A stretch of 64,000 nucleotides of DNA from an uncultured bacterium (GTDB lineage: Bacteria; Armatimonadota; UBA5829), in NCBI GenBank assembly GCA_938074205.1, contig CALJES010000002.1, positions 124,001 to 188,000 of the forward strand, in the 5' to 3' direction. Shown piece by piece: positions 35,864 through 44,575 of the stretch; the first letter of the stretch is position 1; each line of letters opens with the position of its first letter. Both the position numbers and the translations under genes were made by a program. The notes under the pieces were generated by a model. The model worked only from the letters and a program-made list of their open reading frames with translations. It searched no databases and had not been told where the DNA came from.

Positions 35864-38446
35864 ATGCGACTCACTGCAACGTTAGTGTTGTTAATGGTTT
35901 TATTGTGTGTTCAGATATACGCTGCTGCACTGGTGTCGGATCCCACGGCGTATTGTCCTCCGGCTCCTCCTGGAATGGTCAAAGTGGATGGCTCGCTTGA
36001 TGAGATAGTATGGCAAATCCCTCCTGTAGCCTCCGGATTCGTAACAACTGATGGCAAGGAGCCGAAAGAACAAACGGAGGCCTGGGTTGCGTTTGGTAGG
36101 GATGGAGTCTACTTTGCTTTTATGTGTTATCAGCAGAAGATGGGTGAGGTCGGCGATGCTGCCAAGGGCTCACCTTGGCGAGAAGACTCTGTAGAACTCT
36201 TTCTTGATGTCAATGGCGACCGGTCAACATATCACCACTTCATACTCGGCGCATCCGGAGCCAAGTTCCACGAGTTAGTGAAATCGGCGGCTCCGCGGGT
36301 GAAAAACGAGCCGGTCGAGTGGGAAGGTTTGGCCAAAGTCGCCGATGGGAGATGGATGGCTGAGATTTATGTGCCATATTCAACCTTAGGAGTGACTTTG
36401 AAAGAGGGTTCCGTTCTTCGTGCGAACCTGTGCCGAAACAATATAGCTGTAGGAGAAAGCACTTGTTGGGCAAAAGTGAACGGCGGTTTTCATCAGCCGC
36501 TGCGCTTTGGAAACATTGTGATGGGCATACCGATCCACCGCGCCGCCTTTACTGTTGAGGTGGACGAACCCCTCCTCACGGGTACTGTGCGCTTCCGAGT
36601 GGTCGCGCAGAACCCGGCGCCATTTGATATCAATGTTACCGGAATAATATTTCCAGGTAGCAGGAAGCTGAAATCCCAGCAGCAGTTTATAGTCCCTGCG
36701 GGTAAGTCAGCTTCTACTGAGCTTAATATTGATATACCTACACCGGGTGACATTAACATTCGTCTTCTTGCAGCTAATGCACGTTCGGGAGCCGCAGTAT
36801 CTGAAATGAGTTTTAGCGCAAAGGTGGAACCTGCCCCACCGGCTGCTGTTGGCGGCATCATCACAAGTCAGAACTGGGGTACGCTGTGGTACTCGATTTC
36901 AACTTTCAAAGTAATGCGCGACACCACGCCGCCGGCGAACAAAGTAGCTGCTGTCCGAATATCTGCTGCGAGAAATGAATACGAGGCATTTCAACTAGTA
37001 CTGCGGCCGACTAAGACATTCTCGGGCGTCAAAGTTACACCGCGCACTCTAATCGGACCTAAGAAATCGACTATCCCCGCATACAACATCGTTGTCAGGA
37101 ATGTCGAATATCTGAATGTTACGGAACCCACAAGTGCAGATGTTCGGCCCGGTTGGTACCCAGATCCTCTGCCCGAGTTCAGTCCTTTCACGGCTTCTGC
37201 TGGTAGGAATACTCCCGTTTGGGTAGCGGTATACGTGCCGCCAAAGACAGCTCCAGGAGATTATAAAGGCACTATTGATATCGCAGCCCCAGGACTTAAG
37301 CTCTCAGTGCCTGTAATAGTACACGTATGGGATTTTGAGCTACCTACAGTGAGTAGGCTTCGCACCGCCTATGGCTGCGGGATGAGTGGTCCATCAACAT
37401 ACCACGGCGCTACTACGCTAGAACAAAAGCGCAAACTGCTCGACCATTACAACCGCGAGTTCTGGCGACACAGAGTTGCGCCATATGAACCTTATAAGTT
37501 TTATGAGATCAAAGGCACTGTCGAGAATGGACGTATAAAACTCGATTTTTCGGAGTTTGATATTGCAATACAAAAGTATTTCGCGCTGTTCAACGGGTTC
37601 AAACTACCAGGCTTTGCGATGGGCGAGACCGGGGGGATGGACTTTGGCGACAACTACGATCAGTTGAAGATAGAGTACATGCGCATGGTTGCGGAACATC
37701 TACTCAACAAAGGACAGCTCTCAAAGGGCTACAACTATATTTTTGATGAACCTACGCCGGAAGACTATCCGAATGTCAAACACGCGGCAGAACTTTGCAG
37801 AATGGCCGACCAGCGTATAAAAGTTCTTTTGACCGAGCAAGTAGAGGACGAGTTAATCGGCTACGTTGATATTTGGGTTCCTTTGCTAAGTTCGTACGAC
37901 GAGCAGAAGTCAAAAGCTCGTCAGCAGGCGGGAGAGGAAGTTTGGTGGTACGTATGCTGTGGTCCCCATCATCCGTATCCGAACAATTTTATTGACTACC
38001 CGGCTATCGATCATCGCATTCTGCACTGGATAACCTGGCGTTATGGCGTCAACGGGATTCTGTATTGGAACACAACATACTGGCGCGACAATCCCTGGGA
38101 GACACCTATGAGTTATACCCCTGACGGAAAGGGCAAATGGGGCAACGGCGATGGCCGCCTGCTGTACCCACCGGTGAAAAAGCCTTCAGCGAAATTCGTT
38201 GACAGAGGTCCGATTCCTTCGATCCGTTGGGAAATGATCCGCGACGGCATCGAAGATTATGATTACTTTGCAATCCTCAAGGCAAAGCTGGCAAAGGCCA
38301 AGCCCGGACCGGCGGTTGAGAAAGCCAAAGCGGCGCTGCAGCTTGTCAATGAACTTGCAAAATCGCGCACTGAATATACCAGAGATCCAGCAAAGCTTGA
38401 GTCCGCAAGGGAAGCAGTAGCTCGGGCAATTGAGAGCTTGAGGTAG
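35864..38446 (+). CDS. Secreted glycoside-hydrolase-like protein with CBM9-like and DUF4091 domains
   Basis: Predicted exported 860-residue protein. After a signal peptide (LVLLMVLLCVQIYAAA) there is a CBM9-like carbohydrate-binding domain (about 30-225, VDGSLDEIVWQIPPVASGF ... DSVELFLDVNGD). A middle beta-rich domain follows, then a C-terminal TIM-barrel-like DUF4091 region (about 500-830) with FDEPTPEDYPNVKHAAELCR and IRWEMIRDGIEDYDYFAILK. Family members are presumed glycosidases acting on plant or microbial polysaccharide; the catalytic residues are not assigned. GGGAGG precedes the ATG by about 10 nt. Monocistronic. Confidence 0.8.
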   Translation: MRLTATLVLLMVLLCVQIYAAALVSDPTAYCPPAPPGMVKVDGSLDEIVWQIPPVASGFVTTDGKEPKEQTEAWVAFGRDGVYFAFMCYQQKMGEVGDAAKGSPWREDSVELFLDVNGDRSTYHHFILGASGAKFHELVKSAAPRVKNEPVEWEGLAKVADGRWMAEIYVPYSTLGVTLKEGSVLRANLCRNNIAVGESTCWAKVNGGFHQPLRFGNIVMGIPIHRAAFTVEVDEPLLTGTVRFRVVAQNPAPFDINVTGIIFPGSRKLKSQQQFIVPAGKSASTELNIDIPTPGDINIRLLAANARSGAAVSEMSFSAKVEPAPPAAVGGIITSQNWGTLWYSISTFKVMRDTTPPANKVAAVRISAARNEYEAFQLVLRPTKTFSGVKVTPRTLIGPKKSTIPAYNIVVRNVEYLNVTEPTSADVRPGWYPDPLPEFSPFTASAGRNTPVWVAVYVPPKTAPGDYKGTIDIAAPGLKLSVPVIVHVWDFELPTVSRLRTAYGCGMSGPSTYHGATTLEQKRKLLDHYNREFWRHRVAPYEPYKFYEIKGTVENGRIKLDFSEFDIAIQKYFALFNGFKLPGFAMGETGGMDFGDNYDQLKIEYMRMVAEHLLNKGQLSKGYNYIFDEPTPEDYPNVKHAAELCRMADQRIKVLLTEQVEDELIGYVDIWVPLLSSYDEQKSKARQQAGEEVWWYVCCGPHHPYPNNFIDYPAIDHRILHWITWRYGVNGILYWNTTYWRDNPWETPMSYTPDGKGKWGNGDGRLLYPPVKKPSAKFVDRGPIPSIRWEMIRDGIEDYDYFAILKAKLAKAKPGPAVEKAKAALQLVNELAKSRTEYTRDPAKLESAREAVARAIESLR

Positions 38447-38659
38447 TTGGAACATTTTCTTCTTGCAATACTCTTCTTTGAAACTTTCGGCGTTGTCGAA
38501 GAAGCAGCCTAGCCGACAAAACTGCGGAGGATGTCCCTAGCGGGCACAGGCAATTGGTGTTGGCCTACGGTTTCAGTCATTTATTTGCACGCGTGGGTTG
38601 GGGGTGGTTTACGATAGTAGGTGGTTCTTAGTAAAGCCTTAGGGCGCGGAGGATCTATA

Positions 38660-39904
38660 TTGGATTCTGAAAGTTCGAGCGTTGTCACTGTCGAGGAAAC
38701 GGATACTTCGGCGACCGGAAGCGCACTCCGCGTGCTCTCAAATCGGGACTACGCTTTGTATTGGGTAGGACTTCTGATATCAGCCACAGGTTCTTGGATG
38801 CAGAACGTTGCGCAAGGCTGGCTGGTGTTCGACTTGACGGGCTCTAAACTCTATCTGGGAATTGTTGGCGCTGCTGGAACCCTTCCTATGCTCTTTCTCG
38901 CCCTCCCTGGCGGAGTGATCGCCGATCGATTCAACAAACGTCGGATAACGATTCTCACCCAATTCCTGGCTATGCTCCAGGCACTGGTTTTAGGTTTGCT
39001 AACCGTGACAGGTTTAATTAAACCTTGGCACATTGTTGCCTTAGCGAGCTTCATGGGCTTGGTAAACTCGTTGGACGTGCCCGCTCGCCAGGCTATGACT
39101 GTCGAAATCGTGGGCAAAGCAGACCTACTCAGCGCAGTTGCACTCAACTCGTCAGCCTTCAACGGGGCTCGTATATTAGGACCAGCGGTAGCGGGTGTCA
39201 TCGTGGGCGTAAGCGGTGCGGGGGTATGCTTTCTGATTAATGCTGCCAGTTACCTAGCTGTGATCGTCAGCCTATTTATTATGCATCCGACACCTTTGGG
39301 AGCGAAATCTCGCGATATTGGGATGATCTCTCAGATTCGAGAGGGACTAGCGTACGCGCGGCGCAATTCCTTGATTCGAGACCTGTTGCTTCTGACGGGA
39401 ATAGCCAGCGTATTCGGATTGCAATATGGCACGCTGATACCCGCGCTTGCGAAGGAAGTTCTGAAAGTTGGACCGGAGAGGTTCGGCATACTCGTTTCGT
39501 CGGCTGGTGTCGGTTCGGTAGTGGCCGCGGTGTTGGTTGCCGCGCTCGGGTATCTGTTTTCGCCTCGCAAAGTGGTGGCGGTCGGGAGCATCTTGGCGCC
39601 GCTTGGAATCATAGCGCTGTCGCTTACTAGGCAGTATCTCATCGCTGCCACTTGTTTGGTGGTGATAGGATTCGGGATGATGCTTTTTTTGGCAGTTTCG
39701 AACAGTCTCGTTCAAGTTGCCTCGCCGGATGAGCTTCGAGGACGGATTCTTAGCCTTCGCACCCTCGTTTTTATGGGGGTTGCGCCAATAGGTGCCCTGC
39801 AAGTTGGTTGGCTCGCTCAGCATTTCGGTGTGCAGACTTCTTTGGCGATAGGTGGCGTTTTTTGTCTGATTTCTGGTTTGTATTTTGCACTTAAGCCAGG
39901 GTAA
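38660..39904 (+). CDS. MFS transporter, EntS-like exporter subgroup
   Basis: Predicted 414-residue inner-membrane transporter with about 12 spans. The N-terminal half has LSNRDYALYWVGLLISATGS and LALPGGVIADRFNKRRI, the loop 2-3 signature of the enterobactin-exporter-like (MFS_3) group. SLDVPARQAMTVEIVGKADL is another conserved stretch. I place the start at TTG 38660, with GGAGG 7 nt upstream; a GTG at 38621 has none. The substrate cannot be predicted. No siderophore genes are nearby. Confidence 0.88.
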   Translation: MDSESSSVVTVEETDTSATGSALRVLSNRDYALYWVGLLISATGSWMQNVAQGWLVFDLTGSKLYLGIVGAAGTLPMLFLALPGGVIADRFNKRRITILTQFLAMLQALVLGLLTVTGLIKPWHIVALASFMGLVNSLDVPARQAMTVEIVGKADLLSAVALNSSAFNGARILGPAVAGVIVGVSGAGVCFLINAASYLAVIVSLFIMHPTPLGAKSRDIGMISQIREGLAYARRNSLIRDLLLLTGIASVFGLQYGTLIPALAKEVLKVGPERFGILVSSAGVGSVVAAVLVAALGYLFSPRKVVAVGSILAPLGIIALSLTRQYLIAATCLVVIGFGMMLFLAVSNSLVQVASPDELRGRILSLRTLVFMGVAPIGALQVGWLAQHFGVQTSLAIGGVFCLISGLYFALKPG

Positions 39905-40054
39905 TGGCGAAGCGCTCAGTCTTCTCGTGTCGAAAAAGCAAATTTACTGTATTGCAAGTGGTAAATATGCAGTGTTGCCTGATCACGCAGTGTTTCCATG
40001 GGTCAGGTTTGTGCCGCAGTCAACAATGGGTATGTCAGTCTGGCCTTTGCAATG

Positions 40055-40084
40055 TTGTGTGGGGGGATTGGCTATTGGTATAAT
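40055..40084 (+). promoter_or_regulatory. Extended -10 promoter of hisD
   Basis: TTGTGT (40055-40060), an 18-nt spacer and a perfect TATAAT (40079-40084) preceded by TGG, forming an extended -10 element. It lies 30 nt before the hisD ATG. Confidence 0.65.
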
Positions 40085-40113
40085 CCTGATGTGAAATTCG
40101 GAGTTATTTTCAT

Positions 40114-41397
40114 ATGCGATTACTGGATACCCAACGCGAACCACTCGATTGCATCATTGAGACACTGACACGTACGAGTGCAGTTGACGAGCGGCTGCAA
40201 CTCGCTGTACGCGAAGTCATCGCAGACGTCCGTGCCCGAGGCGACGAAGCGTTGCTTGAACTCGGGAGGAAGTTCGATAGTTCTGACCTTCAAGATTTGC
40301 GAGTGAGCCGGTCCGAAATCGAGGAAGCCTGTGCCTCTGTTGGCGAAGAGCTTCGCGCAGCCATACGAACAGCAAAAGCTAATATCCATGCATTCCATGA
40401 ACGCCAAAAACCCAATTCCTGGGTTCACGTCGCACAGGATTACATCTACGGACAACTAATCAGGCCGATCGAAATTGTAGGAATTTATGCCCCGGCAGGA
40501 TTGGCGCCGTATCCCAGCACCGTGTTAATGACAGCCGTCCCGGCACGTATCGCTGGCGTGTCCAGGATAGTTATGTGCACGCCTGCGCAGAAAGACGGCA
40601 AGGTTAATCCTGTTATGCTTGCTGTGGCAGAAGAATGCGGAATTAGTGAGATCTACAAAGTAGGCGGCGCTCAAGCAATTGCAGCTATGGCCTACGGGAC
40701 ACAGTCGGTTCCGCGAGTACATAAGATCGTCGGACCAGGGGGAGCTTATGTTAATGAAGCGAAACGACAGGTTTTCGGAGTAGTGGGTATAGATCAGCTT
40801 GCTGGTCCGAGCGAAATCCTCATTATCGCAGATGACTCAGCAGATCCCGCATATGTTGCTGCTGATTTGATGTCGCAGGCAGAACATGGAGAAGATGCGC
40901 GTTGCGTTTTGGTTACCAACAGTTTAGTTTTGGCACGGAGTGTCATAGAAGAAGTCGAGAAACAGACAAGCTCGGCGGCAAGGCAAGAACTGATCCGTAA
41001 GTCTCTCGATAGTTACGGATTTGTGGTGATCTGCCGAGACACGGACGAGTGTCTGGCTATAGCCAATGCCTTCGCGCCAGAGCACTTAGAGCTCATGGTT
41101 CGCGAACCCTGGGAGGCGCTTAAGGGTGTCAAGAATGCAGGAAGTATTATGCTGGGATCAATGACTCCAGTGCCGCTGTGCGATTTCGCAGCAGGTCCTA
41201 ATCACACTCTGCCAACAGGTGGCACAGCACGCTTCAGCTCACCGCTCGGAGTAGAGGATTTTCTAACGAGGTCCGGCTTCCTTTCCTATACACACGAGGG
41301 TTTGGCCAAGATCGCGCCGACGGTTTTGCAGCTAGCTTCAGCCGAAGGTTTTGAGGCTCACGCGAACACTGTTCGCATACGTTTATTTGGAGAGTAG
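40114..41397 (+). CDS. hisD: Histidinol dehydrogenase
   Basis: Predicted 427-residue NAD-dependent zinc enzyme for the last two steps of histidine synthesis. Characteristic segments are PAGLAPYPSTVLMTAVPAR, KVGGAQAIAAMAYGT, GPGGAYVNEAKRQVFG, SQAEHGEDARCVLVT (zinc Gln/His) and DFAAGPNHTLPTGGTARF (catalytic His). Length is normal. GGAG lies 10 nt before the ATG. hisB follows directly, then comEA and a GH20 gene; the other his genes are elsewhere. Confidence 0.97.
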   Translation: MRLLDTQREPLDCIIETLTRTSAVDERLQLAVREVIADVRARGDEALLELGRKFDSSDLQDLRVSRSEIEEACASVGEELRAAIRTAKANIHAFHERQKPNSWVHVAQDYIYGQLIRPIEIVGIYAPAGLAPYPSTVLMTAVPARIAGVSRIVMCTPAQKDGKVNPVMLAVAEECGISEIYKVGGAQAIAAMAYGTQSVPRVHKIVGPGGAYVNEAKRQVFGVVGIDQLAGPSEILIIADDSADPAYVAADLMSQAEHGEDARCVLVTNSLVLARSVIEEVEKQTSSAARQELIRKSLDSYGFVVICRDTDECLAIANAFAPEHLELMVREPWEALKGVKNAGSIMLGSMTPVPLCDFAAGPNHTLPTGGTARFSSPLGVEDFLTRSGFLSYTHEGLAKIAPTVLQLASAEGFEAHANTVRIRLFGE

Positions 41398-41406
41398 GTG
41401 ACATTC

Positions 41407-41994
41407 ATGTTCCGAAGCGGCAGAATTGAGCGAAAAACGAAAGAAACCCAGGTCTTCGTCACCATTAACCTTGACGGACACGGCGACAGCCATATTGAAA
41501 CGGGCGTCGGTTTCTTTGATCATATGCTGAGTCACCTTGCTAAGCACAGCCTGTGTGATCTCGAAATCTCGTGCTCGGGAGATCTGGACGTCGACCCCCA
41601 CCATACGGTGGAGGATGTCGGCATAGTTTTGGGTCAAGCTCTTTCGCAAGCGCTCGGCGACAAGGCTGGTATTCGGCGCTACGGTTCAGCTGTGATTCCC
41701 ATGGATGAAGCGCTCGTGATGACGGCTATAGATATAAGCGGCCGCGGCTCGCTTTACTACGATGTGCAGCTCAAAAAGGAAAGGATTGGCTCTTTTGACT
41801 GCGAACTTGCTGAAGAGTTCTTCAAAGCCATTTGCGCGAATGCCGGTATCAATGCGCACATCATAAAGCTTGCAGGTAGTAACGCTCATCATATTGTTGA
41901 AGCCGCATTCAAGTCTTTTGCTCGCGCGCTGCGCGAAGCCGTTGCACTAGACGAACGCGTCTGCGACGTTCCATCAACTAAAGGTGTTTTGTAG
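41407..41994 (+). CDS. hisB: Imidazoleglycerol-phosphate dehydratase
   Basis: Predicted 195-residue manganese enzyme of histidine synthesis. The two metal-binding repeats are visible: GVGFFDHMLSHLAKH with VDPHHTVEDVGIVLGQAL, and later MDEALVMTAIDISGR with SNAHHIVEAAFKSFARAL. ATG 41407 has AGGTG 6 nt upstream; GTG 41398, directly after the hisD stop, is an equally possible start adding three residues. It is the monofunctional form without a histidinol-phosphatase domain. Confidence 0.96.
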   Translation: MFRSGRIERKTKETQVFVTINLDGHGDSHIETGVGFFDHMLSHLAKHSLCDLEISCSGDLDVDPHHTVEDVGIVLGQALSQALGDKAGIRRYGSAVIPMDEALVMTAIDISGRGSLYYDVQLKKERIGSFDCELAEEFFKAICANAGINAHIIKLAGSNAHHIVEAAFKSFARALREAVALDERVCDVPSTKGVL

Positions 41995-42002
41995 CCTGGC
42001 CG

Positions 42003-42674
42003 ATGCCTGGATTGGAATTAAACCAGAACCAAAAACTGACGCTGTACTTTCTCATCGGCCTCTCAGCCATTGGTTTGGCTGTGTCTGGTATAAGGCACGG
42101 CGGATCTGGGGAGATCGAATTGTCTGCGCCTGGCGAGTTCGAGCAGGCTCCAAATACCAGGAATGGGAGTGCAGGCAGTTTTGCTCCAGCTGTCACCACC
42201 AAAGTCGTTTTCCAAGTTGCCGGATGCGTGAACTGCCCAGGAGTGTACTCCCTGGAGCAGGGATCAAGAGTTATAGACGCAATTAAAGCTGCTGGGGGTG
42301 CCAAACCCAATGCAGACACCGAGGCTATGAACTTGGCGGCGAAGATTGTCGACGGATCTCGCATATACGTCCCCGCCAAGGGGGAACTTTCTTCCGCAGG
42401 TGTTGCCGTTCCGATTGCAACTCCTCAACCGACGGTGCGAGCTGGTTCGTCCCAGGCTCGTCGCACATCGAGCGTTGCCGGAACAATAGTAAACATAAAC
42501 ACAGCCGGCTTAGAAGAACTTGATCTGCTGCCTGGGGTCGGACCGGTCACTGCTCAGCGAATTGTCGATTACCGTAAACAGATCGGAAGGTTCACAAGTG
42601 TCGATCAGCTGCTTGATGTAAAAGGTATTGGGCCCAAGAAGCTCGAGCAGATGAGGCCCTACGTCGCTTTGTAG
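42003..42674 (+). CDS. comEA: ComEA-like DNA-binding competence protein
   Basis: Predicted 223-residue membrane-anchored DNA receptor. An N-terminal membrane span (LTLYFLIGLSAIGLAVSGI) is followed by an SLBB domain (about 68-125, VAGCVNCPGVYSLEQGSRVI). After a Ser/Ala-rich linker comes the tandem helix-hairpin-helix domain (about 160-223): VNINTAGLEELDLLPGVGPV and VDQLLDVKGIGPKKLEQMRP. It binds double-stranded DNA during transformation in known systems. It begins 8 nt after hisB. No comEC or pilus genes are seen. Confidence 0.9.
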   Translation: MPGLELNQNQKLTLYFLIGLSAIGLAVSGIRHGGSGEIELSAPGEFEQAPNTRNGSAGSFAPAVTTKVVFQVAGCVNCPGVYSLEQGSRVIDAIKAAGGAKPNADTEAMNLAAKIVDGSRIYVPAKGELSSAGVAVPIATPQPTVRAGSSQARRTSSVAGTIVNINTAGLEELDLLPGVGPVTAQRIVDYRKQIGRFTSVDQLLDVKGIGPKKLEQMRPYVAL

Positions 42675-42686
42675 GAAGGAGATTTT

Positions 42687-44567
42687 ATGCTCGTGTTGCT
42701 GTGCGTACATCTACTCGGCGTAGTACATCTCGGCGCAAGCCAGTCTTCGCATCCTTCGGCCTATATTTTTCCTCTCCCTAACAAGATCACTTTTGAAGAG
42801 GGAACGACTACCTGCGAAGGCCCGGTCAAAGAGAAAATTGGCTCGGCGCGAAGTGATATCGGAGATGAAGGCTACATCTTACGATGCCATAGGGATTATT
42901 GCGAGATAACCGCCCGTACTCAGCAAGGTCTTTTCTACGGTAGACAAACGTTGGATCAACTTAGGAATGCTGGCACCATCCAGTGTTGCACGATCGAAGA
43001 TGCGCCGAAGATGAAAATGCGTGGGGTCATGTTGGACCTTGCTCGACTCAAGGAGAAGCACGAGTATTACTACCACATCATAGACCAACTTGCTAAGTGG
43101 AAGATAAACACCGTGTTTCTGCACTTGACGGATCACAACGGGTGCGCGTTGGAGTTCAAGAGTTTCCCGCAGCTGGCGACTAAATATGCTTTTACTCAGG
43201 AGGAAATGAAAAAACTGATTCGGTACGCTGCAGATCGCTACGTGGAGTTGATCCCGGAAATAGAGTCATGGGGTCACGCGCGGTGGATCACAAGCGTGCC
43301 GGAGTTTTCCGATTTGGCGGAGTCTAGGGAGAAAACCGGCTCGCTTTGTACGTCTAACCCACGGACGTGGGAAGTCCTGGGCAAAATCTACCAGGAGATA
43401 GCCCAACTGTTTCCGAGCGATTACATTCACGCCGGATGTGACGAGGCGTCATTTGGTCTTTGCGACCAGTGCAAGGCAAAGGTCGATAAGGAAGGACCGG
43501 ACAGTCTCGTCGGCGAGCACCTGAAAAAAGTGTGTGAGCTTATCAAGTCCGTTGGTAAGAGGCCTATGATATGGGGCGACGTGCTTTTGAGTAGGCGCGG
43601 TTCCGCAGATCAGGTGCCGAAGGACGCTGTAATTTGCCACTGGGACTACAAGGCGACTTTGTCTGCGGAGCCGGTACAGTTCTTGAAAAGCAAGAGTTTT
43701 GATGTTGTCGGGTGTCCCGCAATTGTTTGGGGCAGTCGTGAGATTCTGCCTATGAGTGATACATGGGACAATGTGGCCAATTTTGCTCAGATAGTGCTCG
43801 ATAATAACTGCTTGGGAATGGAGACCACGGTGTGGGTTCCCCAGCGCTACATTGCCGACACTTTGTATCCGGCGCTGGCACACGCCTGCGAAATGTCTTG
43901 GAGTGGGAATGCTAGGTCCAGAACTGATTTTATTACGGCGTTTGCCCGCCAATTCTTCGGTCTCGATCCTGCACCGGCAGTTGCACAAGCGCTGCTCGAT
44001 GTGCACGAACTTTCCATCAAGGGTTACGCCAAGATCGCCGACATAGCCGATTACGCTCGTCAGGTCTTTCTGAAAGGCGAGGGCGACTCGCCACCTATGC
44101 CGGAAGTCGCAGAAAAAGCGAAAAATATTGTCGAAACGCTTCGAAACGCGCGACGGGATGTCAGGCGCCACCAAGATGAGTATGATTCACTTATACTGGC
44201 TGCTGACATTCGTGCCTACGTCGAGGAGAGAGCGGCTGCGGTCTACAAGCTGGTATCGTTGCTTAGAAAGGCTCGTGCTGAGAGCGAACGGGGTAACATG
44301 GAAGCAGCCGCGAGCGTCCTCAAGGAAGCTGCGCAACTTATAGAAGGGTTAGTACCGACCGATAGGTATTTGGCGTCTCAAGTTGCAGATGCGTGGAACC
44401 GATGGCGTTACGCAGACGATCCGAAGAAGAAGGAGGGCGAAGACAATCTTACTGCCGGGTTTGCTCGAAGCGAAGATTTCTTGCGCAAAACTATAGAAAG
44501 GCTCAAAACATCGACACAGCGCTTTGAAGAAGGATCTATCCCGGATCTTGACGATATCTTGAACTGA
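42687..44567 (+). CDS. Glycoside hydrolase family 20, beta-N-acetylhexosaminidase-like
   Basis: Predicted exported 626-residue enzyme releasing terminal N-acetylhexosamine. A short signal peptide (LVLLCVHLLGVVHLGA) precedes a GH20b-like N-domain (about 25-100), then the barrel: RGVMLDLARLKEKHEYYYHI, HLTDHNGCALEFKSFP and the catalytic pair in YIHAGCDEASFG (D252-E253). A helical C-terminal part (about 470-600) is charged and coiled-coil-like. AAGGAG lies 6 nt before the ATG and comEA ends 12 nt earlier. It could act on chitin or peptidoglycan fragments. Convergent with the next gene, 8 nt away. Confidence 0.85.
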   Translation: MLVLLCVHLLGVVHLGASQSSHPSAYIFPLPNKITFEEGTTTCEGPVKEKIGSARSDIGDEGYILRCHRDYCEITARTQQGLFYGRQTLDQLRNAGTIQCCTIEDAPKMKMRGVMLDLARLKEKHEYYYHIIDQLAKWKINTVFLHLTDHNGCALEFKSFPQLATKYAFTQEEMKKLIRYAADRYVELIPEIESWGHARWITSVPEFSDLAESREKTGSLCTSNPRTWEVLGKIYQEIAQLFPSDYIHAGCDEASFGLCDQCKAKVDKEGPDSLVGEHLKKVCELIKSVGKRPMIWGDVLLSRRGSADQVPKDAVICHWDYKATLSAEPVQFLKSKSFDVVGCPAIVWGSREILPMSDTWDNVANFAQIVLDNNCLGMETTVWVPQRYIADTLYPALAHACEMSWSGNARSRTDFITAFARQFFGLDPAPAVAQALLDVHELSIKGYAKIADIADYARQVFLKGEGDSPPMPEVAEKAKNIVETLRNARRDVRRHQDEYDSLILAADIRAYVEERAAAVYKLVSLLRKARAESERGNMEAAASVLKEAAQLIEGLVPTDRYLASQVADAWNRWRYADDPKKKEGEDNLTAGFARSEDFLRKTIERLKTSTQRFEEGSIPDLDDILN

Positions 44568-44575
44568 AGCCATTT